A stretch of DNA of 64,000 nucleotides, taken from NCBI RefSeq assembly GCF_029194005.1, contig NZ_JARFVA010000002.1, forward strand, positions 744,001 through 808,000, given 5' to 3'. Position numbers and translations under genes: made by a program. Under the pieces are notes generated by a model. The model did not search any database. It was not told where the DNA came from and was given only the letters and a program-made list of their open reading frames with translations. Of the stretch, positions 34,357 through 41,706 are shown piece by piece (the stretch's first letter is position 1; each line of letters starts with the position of its first letter). The stretch is from Flagellimonas okinawensis (GTDB lineage: Bacteria; Bacteroidota; Bacteroidia; Flavobacteriales; Flavobacteriaceae).

Positions 34357-37300
34357 TTAAAATGATGCTCTTACGGTAAGTCCATACCTTCTAGTGGACG
34401 GTCCGGTAAAGAAATCGATTCCTTGTCCGTTTCCTACCCCTGTACTGGACGAGTTGGTATCGTAACGTACATCATCCGGGAAGTTCACCGCTTTGTACCA
34501 TAGGTTGGAGCCAGAAACTGTTAATGAAAGACTGCCAAATGGTGTTTTGTCCAACATTTTCTTTGGTAGGGAATACCCTAGTGATGCCTCTTGCAACCTG
34601 ATTGTGGTTCCGTCAAAAATGTTCACTTCGTTTATACCTCCGGCAAAGAATGTGTTGAATCCGAACTCGGTGGAAGATATGGCAACATCGTTAGGACTGC
34701 CATCTGCAAAAACACCGGGCAGCACATAATTGGACTCCCTGTGAATCGGGTCATCGGTGTCCACAACGCCACGACCAATCAGACCTGCAGTGGTAACGGA
34801 GTAAACATCTCCTCCATGTCGGTATTGCAAGTTGGCTGAAAGGGTGAAATTCTTGAATGAGATGGTCGGAATCAGTGCAGTAGTCCAGTCAGGGTTGGGG
34901 TCACCTATTTCGGTGATGTTGTTGTCGACTAAATAGCGACCGTTGCTTCCCACTACCTTATTTCCATTGTCATCTCTTTGTATAGTGCTCCCCAATAGTA
35001 CACCAAAGGGTCTTCCTTCCACTGCATAGTTTGCAGCTTCACCGGAAACAGCAAATGTCAGCAGAATATTATTGGTCCCTTCGGCCAAATCGGTTACGGT
35101 TGTTTCACTTGCTGTAAAGTTTCCTGCTAGGTTAATACCGATTCCGGCTTCGCTCTCCCTTAATAAGGTAAGGTCATAATCAGCCTCAATACCTTTGGTC
35201 TCCACCTCACCAATGTTCACAAAAGTGGAACGGAAACCTGTTGAGCTATCCAAGGTTCTGTTGGTAATAAGGTCGGTGGTTGATTTTTGGTAAAGGCTCA
35301 GATTAAAGTTGAGCCTGTTGAACAAGCGTGTGTCCAGACCAACTTCCAATTCCTGTACTCTTTCAGGTGATAGATCACGGTTACCCAATACATCGGAAAC
35401 TGTATTTCCTGATACTACATTACCATTGGCGTCCACAAAGGTTCTTGCCCCCAAAGAAAGTACATCCCTGGTGTTGAAAGGCGTTGGGAAACCGGCAGAT
35501 GAACCGTATCCCAGCCTAAGTTTGGCGTAGTTGAGTACATTGCCCTGTAATGCAGGGAACGCTGTTGTGGGAATAAAGGAAAGACTGGCACCAGGATAAA
35601 ACAAGGAATTGTTCTCTCTTTCCAAGGTGGAAGACCAATCGTTTCTGCCCACCACATTTAGGTAAAGCAAATCTTTATAGGATAACGTGGCATCCAAATA
35701 CACACCAACCAGGTTTTCCTCAAAGTTCTGGTTCAAATTGGAACCGGAAAAGGAGTTGACCGATGATGGTGTTGTAAAGTTATAGTGCTCCAATACCCCA
35801 AAGACCAATTGCCCTTGACTTTCAATACCATCTTGTGCGTAAGTGTCCCTTCGACTGTTGGCTCCCAAAGTTGCCGTTAGGTTTAAATCATCTGAAAGAC
35901 TTTTTTCTGCACTCAAAATAATATCGTGGTTCCAAATGGAGTTTCTAACGGAAGTTGTTCTCAAGATGCCCAAGGTTGGTCCATCTACACCTCCTTTATT
36001 CTGTCCATAGGAATTTAATTCCGTATAGGTGTCCAAACCTACCCGATAGGTAAGGTTCATCCAATCGTTTATAGCATAGCTCATGGAAACGTTTCCGGTA
36101 AATCGGTCGGTTTCCTGAGATGTTTTTGAATTGGCCACCGTCCAATAAGGGTTTTGGATATCGTTACCGGAACGATAATACAGACTTCTACCGTCTGCAG
36201 CTTGGAACGGAATATTTGTTAGGTCTACACTCCTTGGAGTATAAAGAACATCCCCGAATATAGCCGAACCATTAAAGGCAGCACCACTACCGGTACTAAC
36301 AGCGTTCGGAGGAGATTTGTAACCAGTTCTTGCAAAATTGAAGACTCCGGACACCGTAAAGTTGTTGGATAAAACCGCATTGCCACCTAAACTAAAATTA
36401 TTACGTAGTAATCTGTTGCCTGGTGTAACCCCAATATCCTCGGTACGTCCGTAATTGGCATTGAAATTGACTTTTTCCGAACCTCCTCTAACATTAATGG
36501 AAGTACTGTAAACGTATCCTGTTCTAAAGAATTCTTCAACGCCGTTATATGGTTTGTACGGGTATTCGTCATCCAATAGGTCTTCGTAGCCTGCAATTAA
36601 TGAAGGATCTGCAATATAATTGAACGGGTGTCGAAGAAGTGCTACGCCATTGGGTCCTGTTCTAATGAATTGTCCCGCTGTGGCCACACCATCATCATCG
36701 GTTCGGTCAAAGCGTGGTCCCCAGTTACTGAAGAAAAATCCGAACCCTTGGTGGAAACCACCACCATAATTATCTTGGAATTTGGGAAGCACTGCATTGG
36801 ACATAAATACGGATTGTGTTACGGAAACTTCCGTTTTAGATGGTGCATCACCACTGGCCGCTCCTTTTGTTGTTATAAGGATAACACCATTTCTACCTCG
36901 GTTACCATATAGTACAGTTGCGCTCAATCCTTTTAATACACTTACACTTTCAATGTTGTTGGGGTCTAGGTCCAAGAATCGACTGGACTCTGTATTCCCA
37001 TCCAAAAAGTTGGTTTGTGTGTTTGTTCCAGAATCAAACGGAATCCCATCAACAATAAACAAAGGTTGATTGGATTGGGTGGCAGAGGAGTAGCCCCTAA
37101 TGATAATATTGGTTCCCGAACCGGACATTCCATTGTTGGAGGTGATGTTGACCCCCGCAACTTTTCCGTTCAGAACACGGGCGACATCGGCTTCTGGTCT
37201 GGATTCCACTTTTTCGGATTCCACTGTGGTCACGGAATACCCGAGAGAGCGTTTTTCCCTTACAATACCTTGCGCGGTCACTACAACTTCTTCAAGTTGT

Positions 37301-37599
37301 GAAGCGTCTTCCTCTAATTGTACATTAATTGTACTTGCGGTGCCTACACTTTGTTCCTGTGTTCTTTGGCCCAAATAGGAAAATACAAGGACATCTCCTT
37401 GATTGGCTTGAATGGCATAGTTGCCATCAAAATCGGATTGTGTACCGCGAACGGTTCCCTTGACAACGATATTTACACCGGGTAAGGGTACACCTTCTTG
37501 GTCGGTGACCGTTCCGGTAACCGTTTTTTCTTGAGCATGGGCATATGCAATCGATAAACACATCGCCAACAGAGCTCCAAACAGTTTCTTTACTTTCAT
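34357..37599 (-). CDS. SusC/RagA family TonB-dependent transporter (second locus)
   Basis: Full-length 1080-residue importer. Signal peptide (MKVKKLFGALLAMCLSIAYA), CarboxypepD-regulatory-like domain (TVTGTVTDQEGVPLPGVNIV), TonB-box region (QLEEVVVTAQGIVREKRSLG), plug (LFIVDGIPFDSGTN, ATVLYGNRGRNGVILITTKG) and a barrel that ends TRRYGLTVRASF. First gene of a three-gene operon with a SusD-like_2 protein and a small lipoprotein. The AraC-type regulators lie upstream on the same strand after a 354-base gap, and are the likely controllers. Confidence 0.94.
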   Translation of the reverse strand: MKVKKLFGALLAMCLSIAYAHAQEKTVTGTVTDQEGVPLPGVNIVVKGTVRGTQSDFDGNYAIQANQGDVLVFSYLGQRTQEQSVGTASTINVQLEEDASQLEEVVVTAQGIVREKRSLGYSVTTVESEKVESRPEADVARVLNGKVAGVNITSNNGMSGSGTNIIIRGYSSATQSNQPLFIVDGIPFDSGTNTQTNFLDGNTESSRFLDLDPNNIESVSVLKGLSATVLYGNRGRNGVILITTKGAASGDAPSKTEVSVTQSVFMSNAVLPKFQDNYGGGFHQGFGFFFSNWGPRFDRTDDDGVATAGQFIRTGPNGVALLRHPFNYIADPSLIAGYEDLLDDEYPYKPYNGVEEFFRTGYVYSTSINVRGGSEKVNFNANYGRTEDIGVTPGNRLLRNNFSLGGNAVLSNNFTVSGVFNFARTGYKSPPNAVSTGSGAAFNGSAIFGDVLYTPRSVDLTNIPFQAADGRSLYYRSGNDIQNPYWTVANSKTSQETDRFTGNVSMSYAINDWMNLTYRVGLDTYTELNSYGQNKGGVDGPTLGILRTTSVRNSIWNHDIILSAEKSLSDDLNLTATLGANSRRDTYAQDGIESQGQLVFGVLEHYNFTTPSSVNSFSGSNLNQNFEENLVGVYLDATLSYKDLLYLNVVGRNDWSSTLERENNSLFYPGASLSFIPTTAFPALQGNVLNYAKLRLGYGSSAGFPTPFNTRDVLSLGARTFVDANGNVVSGNTVSDVLGNRDLSPERVQELEVGLDTRLFNRLNFNLSLYQKSTTDLITNRTLDSSTGFRSTFVNIGEVETKGIEADYDLTLLRESEAGIGINLAGNFTASETTVTDLAEGTNNILLTFAVSGEAANYAVEGRPFGVLLGSTIQRDDNGNKVVGSNGRYLVDNNITEIGDPNPDWTTALIPTISFKNFTLSANLQYRHGGDVYSVTTAGLIGRGVVDTDDPIHRESNYVLPGVFADGSPNDVAISSTEFGFNTFFAGGINEVNIFDGTTIRLQEASLGYSLPKKMLDKTPFGSLSLTVSGSNLWYKAVNFPDDVRYDTNSSSTGVGNGQGIDFFTGPSTRRYGLTVRASF

Positions 37600-37953
37600 A
37601 CGAATAAAGTTTTGTTAGTAATTTGAAATGAGTTAGGGCAACTGAGAAAGGTGGACGGAGCTAGGAATATGATAGCTAATTCAAATAATACTTCTGGGAA
37701 GTGAACAAAACTCAATGGATTTTGTCTTTTAAAGAAGTAGAGCCTCTCACCGCCCTACCTTTACAATTGCATAGCAAATCAACCAATTAGTGGTGTGTGA
37801 CAGGTACTCGTTAAACGGCAAGAACCTTAAAATACACGGCGCCCAACGGGAAGTACTGTTTTTAACAGCTGTGAAAGATGACTATAGGACATTAAAAAAC
37901 CCCCTGATATCCAAGAGGTTTTTGTAAATAGCCTTCACGATTTAATGGGAGTG
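37600..37953. other. Intergenic region upstream of the second susC
   Basis: 354 bases between the short AraC gene and susC. It holds a terminator-like hairpin near the AraC stop and presumably the susC promoter, but I found no exact TAnnTTTG match. No open frame of interest. Confidence 0.5.
37894..37923 (-). terminator. Probable terminator after the short AraC gene
   Basis: AAAAAACC and GGTTTTT arms (about 37894-37902 and 37917-37923) enclose a GATATCC-containing loop, with a T-rich tail on the minus strand, about 30 bases after the AraC stop. The stem is modest. Confidence 0.6.
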
Positions 37954-38436
37954 CTACGCCAGCTGTACTTCGTGTTGCCCTACGAATTCCATATTTGCGG
38001 CATTCCGATAATCGTTTGGGCTACACCCAGTAATTTTCTTAAAAGCGCTGTAAAAGCTGTTTTTACTATTGTAACCAACTTCGTACATGATCGCCTTTAC
38101 ACTAAGTGAAGGGTCGGAAACCAAAAGATACTTGGCCTCTTCTATTCTATATTCGTTCAAGAATGAATAGAAGTTCTTGGAGAAGTAAGTGTTGATCACC
38201 TGGGAAACCTTATAACGATTGTCCTCGATATGGTCAGAAAGGTCGTCGAGGCCAAGTGTATTGTTCCTGTAAATCTTGTCCTCTTCAAAGGCTTTTCTGA
38301 TTTTTCCCCGAATAGAGCGTGCTTCGTCCTCCGTTAATCCGGACTTCCTGTACTTTTCATGACTGTTTGTTGGGGCCAATGTCCGTTCTTGCGACCCAAC
38401 ATACTTGAAAACGAATTGTTTTAGTAGTCGTTTCAT
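37954..38436 (-). CDS. Short AraC-family regulator, DNA-binding domain only
   Basis: A 160-residue cytoplasmic transcription factor consisting of little more than an AraC helix-turn-helix domain. ATG 38436 (MKRLLKQFVFKY) is preferred to 38475 because it gives a compact protein after a leader. The DNA-binding part (about 60-150) has NRYKVSQVINTYFSKNFYSF, EYRIEEAKYLLV, AIMYEVGYNSKNSFYSAFKK and TGCSPNDYR. It aligns clearly with the C-terminus of the neighbouring 506-residue sensor, sharing KSGLTE, the VSQVIN/ASQLIN helix and EVGYN, but has no sensor or membrane part. It is probably a truncated duplicate able to act on the same DNA sites. Confidence 0.85.
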   Translation of the reverse strand: MKRLLKQFVFKYVGSQERTLAPTNSHEKYRKSGLTEDEARSIRGKIRKAFEEDKIYRNNTLGLDDLSDHIEDNRYKVSQVINTYFSKNFYSFLNEYRIEEAKYLLVSDPSLSVKAIMYEVGYNSKNSFYSAFKKITGCSPNDYRNAANMEFVGQHEVQLA

Positions 38437-38498
38437 ATGATTGATGATTTTTGATTGATGACTACTAGTTAGCAAGAAAACCTTTGTATATCGGTGTT

Positions 38499-38514
38499 CC
38501 CGATAAGAGTTTAC
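38499..38514 (-). repeat. Repeat ahead of the short AraC gene (copy 1)
   Basis: CCCGATAAGAGTTTAC (plus strand), matching copy 2 at 40115-40130 in 15 of 16 bases. It overlaps the stop of the upstream sensor gene and stands 63 bases before the ATG at 38436. A second shared string, ATTTTTGATTGATGA, lies closer to each gene start. Confidence 0.6.
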
Positions 38515-40031
38515 CCTTGTTTTAGGTGGTTCAGGTATTGGCTAGGGGTAAGTTGAGTGTCTTTTTTGAATGCTTTATTGAAAGATACCTTGTTGTTGTA
38601 GCCGACCTCGTAAGCGATATCGATAATATTGAGTTCGTTTTCCTTTTCAAGAAGTTCTTTGGCTTCTTGAATGCGGTGCGAGTTCACAAATTCACGAAAA
38701 CTCATTTTAAAATGTTCATTGATAAGTTGTGAAGCATTGTGTCTTGTTGTGTCCAGTTTCTCCGCGACCATATCAAGGTTAATATCGTTTTTCCGATATA
38801 ACTTCTCTTTTAGGAACAAGTCGTTCAGATTTTGTTTCAGTTCATGGGATAGGCTTTCTGTTAACCCTGACTTTACATATTTGGGAAATAATCGATTTAT
38901 GTAAGCATATTGTCCACTGAACACATCGGGCTGAACATTCGCTGCATAGCCTATATATATAACCATTGCACTCATAAGAACAATAGGGGCTTGATAAAAT
39001 ATGCCGCTGTTGATACCGGAAATAATGTAGGCGCCATAAATCATGTAGACCACTACATAGCTCACATGGATCAGATAGATGTTATTCTGCCAGATTCTGG
39101 TTTTTTTGTTCAAATCCGATTTATGCTTTTTTAAAATTAAATGCACAAAAAAAGCATAAACGGCCAATGAGATTGCTTTTAAGGATACCAAAAGCAATAG
39201 CTTGGTCGAATCACCGGGATTAAGACCCTCTTCCAATCTCTGCAACATTTGGTTTACTTTTTCGGTTCCGGTAAACCCATAGACGGTAAATATGAGATAT
39301 ACCGTTAAGACTATAGTAGGGAAGAAATGCCAAAGGTCTTTTTTGTCCAACTCTGTAGGTTTGGACACTCGTTTAAAGTAAAGGAACAATAAGGGGCCAT
39401 ATAAAAATGAAGACCATGTGGACATAAGGTAGGTGTGGGGAAACTCGAAAACATAATTGGTCTGGTTCACACATATATTCAAAATGAACAAGGAATGTAT
39501 GAATACAAAAGATGCAATAAGTATCCTTGCCTGTTTGTCAATTTTCTTATTGATCAAAAGCACAAAAGTGACATAAAAGCCTATCAGTGAAACAAAAAAA
39601 TAAAAAACGGACCAAGCAGTAATTTTAGGAAGTACAGTGCCGGAAAGTTTTGCGAATTTTTCATTCTCCCTGATTAAATCAAAATCCTCGTGTAAAAGAA
39701 AGGCGGGATGAAAGTCTATTTTAAAATAGTCATATATATAGTTAATGGACTCCTCGGGCTCTTGTAGCGCTGCCTGGCTCAAAGCCAGTTTTTTTAGGAT
39801 GTGTATTTTTTCCTCGCGATCAGAGTATTCAAGATTTTTCTTGTATAAGGGTACAGCCTCCTTGAACCGGTGGATGTTATAATAATAGTCTGCCCAGTCC
39901 AGAGAGTCTTTAAAGGTTTCCGAATTAGGTAAAGGGAAACCTCCATAGCCAACAATAGAAGTTGTGCTATAGGCCACCGAGAGGTTGAACCATAGAAATA
40001 GCAAGACAATATATTTGGTAGATTGTCTCAT
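38511..40031 (-). CDS. Membrane sensor with C-terminal AraC DNA-binding domain
   Basis: A 506-residue one-protein regulator. A signal or first helix (KYIVLLFLWFNLSVAYSTT) is followed by a TPR-like periplasmic part (DSLDWADYYYNIHRFKEAVP, KILKKLALSQAALQEPEESI). About seven membrane helices cover residues 145-385 (for example WSVFYFFVSLIGFYVTFVLL, ILIASFVFIHSLFILNICV, APIVLMSAMVIYIGYAANV). The C-terminus is an AraC domain (HNASQLINEHFKMSFREFVN, IIDIAYEVGYNNKVSFNKAF, TPSQYLNHL). No kinase or receiver domain is present. Likely regulator of the SusC/SusD operon downstream. Its leader shares two repeats with that of the short AraC gene, suggesting shared control. Confidence 0.85.
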   Translation of the reverse strand: MRQSTKYIVLLFLWFNLSVAYSTTSIVGYGGFPLPNSETFKDSLDWADYYYNIHRFKEAVPLYKKNLEYSDREEKIHILKKLALSQAALQEPEESINYIYDYFKIDFHPAFLLHEDFDLIRENEKFAKLSGTVLPKITAWSVFYFFVSLIGFYVTFVLLINKKIDKQARILIASFVFIHSLFILNICVNQTNYVFEFPHTYLMSTWSSFLYGPLLFLYFKRVSKPTELDKKDLWHFFPTIVLTVYLIFTVYGFTGTEKVNQMLQRLEEGLNPGDSTKLLLLVSLKAISLAVYAFFVHLILKKHKSDLNKKTRIWQNNIYLIHVSYVVVYMIYGAYIISGINSGIFYQAPIVLMSAMVIYIGYAANVQPDVFSGQYAYINRLFPKYVKSGLTESLSHELKQNLNDLFLKEKLYRKNDINLDMVAEKLDTTRHNASQLINEHFKMSFREFVNSHRIQEAKELLEKENELNIIDIAYEVGYNNKVSFNKAFKKDTQLTPSQYLNHLKQG

Positions 40032-40114
40032 TTTTGATTGATGATGAATTAGGCATCAACAATTTATGAAAATAAGGTGTTAAAAACGTTAACGAACTAT
40101 TAAAGTAGGTAAGC

Positions 40115-40130
40115 CCCGATAAAAGTTTAC
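40115..40130 (-). repeat. Repeat ahead of the AraC sensor gene (copy 2)
   Basis: CCCGATAAAAGTTTAC (plus strand), 84 bases before the ATG at 40031. One mismatch from copy 1. Either an AraC binding site for shared or auto-regulation, or a remnant of the duplication that produced the two genes. Confidence 0.6.
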
Positions 40131-40173
40131 TCCTTGGAAACGGCTAAAACAGTGTGATTTGGAATTGAAGCAT

Positions 40174-40207
40174 AAAAAAAGCCGAGAAAATTTTCTCGGC
40201 TTTTTTT
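40174..40207 (-). terminator. Terminator of the initiator tRNA transcript
   Basis: A perfect palindrome: AAAAAAAGCCGAGAAAA (40174-40190) and its complement TTTTCTCGGCTTTTTTT (40191-40207). It lies just beyond the 3' end of the minus-strand tRNA and works in both directions. Confidence 0.93.
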
Positions 40208-40215
40208 CTTTCTAG

Positions 40216-40288
<73 letters not shown>

Positions 40289-40680
40289 GTTTTATAACTT
40301 TTTAACTGACAGTTAGTTAATATTTGCTCTGATTTCATCAATTGCCTGCTCCGTATGCGTTTCCGTATGCGTACAGGACAACAAAAATACCACAAATAGT
40401 TGGAATTCAAAAGAGTTTTAGGGTCATTAAATAAACAGCTTGACATTGATTATGGATTTGACTAGGTTTTGTTAATCTGGAAAAGCAATAAGAATGTTGA
40501 CAACTTGTAACTTTATGCATACAAAGTATTGGTAGTATATATAAGAAAAGGTTTTATTACTGAATTCGTGTAAATCTCCAACCATGAGTGGACCGGACTT
40601 GGTCTAAAGATAAGTGATGGTTTTGTTATCTTCAAGGCTAGCCTTGAAGATGGATTCATTAACCTTTTAAATCACTTAAA
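40289..40680. other. Intergenic region with a 24-base palindrome
   Basis: 392 bases between the tRNA and the transposase fragment. The notable element is a perfect palindrome at 40628-40651 (arms ATCTTCAAGGCT / AGCCTTGAAGAT), about 30 bases before the orfA start. No gene is seen; the rest probably belongs to the upstream end of a decayed mobile element. Confidence 0.5.
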
Positions 40681-40776
40681 ATGGCAAAGAAGAAGAACAC
40701 GGAATCAATCGTAAAGGACATCAAGAGAAAGACAAGGCGGAAGTTCTCCGTAGAGGAAAAGATCATTTGTCAATGA
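40681..40776 (+). mobile_element. Truncated IS3-family orfA (transposase) remnant
   Basis: ATG at 40681 opens a 31-codon frame, MAKKKNTESIVKDIKRKTRR then KFSVEEKIICQ and a stop. The KRKTRRKFSxEEKI pattern is the start of IS3-type orfA proteins common in Flavobacteriia; the helix-turn-helix and the whole orfB catalytic part are missing. The frame stops exactly where the TraN-like sequence starts, so another sequence has been joined to this IS fragment. Confidence 0.75.
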
Positions 40777-41460
40777 ACACCAGATAGTGGTGCTGTTTTT
40801 TCCCAGTCCCATACAAAAGGCCGTTACCGGGAATGAACGTTTTGTTTTTTCCTATGATAGGGAAGAGACTGGACATCTTGGTCTGTTGCAACGAATGGAT
40901 GGGGTGGATAGCAATCTTTTGGTCATCACCACCGACGGAAAGATGTATGCCCATATCATTTCATATACAGCGTCCCTTCCCAAGATGAACTACTTTATTA
41001 ATGAAGGGGAACAATAGGGATAAAGGGTAATGCCAGGAAATGACAGCTTGACAAATGCTCCAACCCTTATAAGGGACTATCTAAGCTGCTTCTGGATAGA
41101 GTACCTAAGAATTTGGGTACTGTGCGCAGCGGTGGAATTCGACTTCGATTGGAGGAATTGGTCTACCATTGGGGTGAGGTGTACCTGCTTGTAGGTATTG
41201 GAAATCGTTCCGATATCGATTCTCAAATGAAGCGCTTGGACATCCTTCGGGTCAATGGCAGTATGAGGCGAAAGGCCTCCTCCTATTAGGGAATTTACCT
41301 TGAGCCAATATATTCAAGTGCCAAGTCTACCTTGATTCATTGTGGGAAGGAGACGAGGTTGGTGTATGTGCTGCCCAAATTTGTATTGGGGAAAGGGGAA
41401 TCACTAAAGCTGGTTCTTGAGGAAGTGGGAGGGAACAGGCGAGTGGTCCTTGTGAAGTAG
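40772..41460 (+). pseudogene. TraN-like (DUF4138) conjugation protein, broken
   Basis: Remains of a conjugative-transposon TraN-type protein. The first part (40772-41017) reads NEHQIVVLFFPSPIQKAVTG and later SNLLVITTDGKMYAHIISY, the typical N-terminal start of TraN. The frame then shifts. The second part (41056-41460, other frame) gives NLGTVRSGGIRLRLEELVYH, EVYLLVGIGNRSDID, an in-frame TAG at 41287, then EPIYSSAKSTLIHCGKETRL and the family ending VYVLPKFVLGKGESLKLVLE. The order matches TraN, but at least one frameshift and one stop make it non-functional. It marks a past integrative conjugative element. Confidence 0.7.
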
Positions 41461-41706
41461 TTGGTCATGCGAAATTTTGTAAAAAAAATCAAATCAGGAT
41501 GGATATGGGTGCAATTAGAAAGCCGATAATTGTTTTTCAAGGTCGTACCTGAAGTGATTTAGTTTTTTACTAAGTGTTTCGACCATGGGTTTTTCCCGGT
41601 TTTTCAGGTCTTCCTGGGTACTTTTTTGTTAATTTAAGGATAGGGGGGTGGCTTTGGTCGTTCGCATATTCGATATCTTTGGAATATAGTATCTTAAACA
41701 CTATAT
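41461..41706. other. Gap with patatin promoter and possible minus-strand gene scrap
   Basis: Contains the promoter at 41653-41681. On the minus strand bases about 41521-41628 read as 35 coding-like residues (NREKPMVETLSKKLNHFRYD then LEKQLSAF and a stop), too short to be called a gene and probably another element remnant. Confidence 0.35.
41653..41681 (+). promoter_or_regulatory. Promoter of the patatin-type gene
   Basis: TTTG at 41653-41656, 17-base spacer, TATCTTTG at 41674-41681: both halves of the Bacteroidota consensus match exactly. Transcription should begin near 41688, 19 bases before the ATG at 41707. Confidence 0.65.

Noticed and set aside
40787-41017. Stand-alone 76-residue gene
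   Set aside because: It is the first piece of the frameshifted TraN-like pseudogene, whose later parts continue in another frame.
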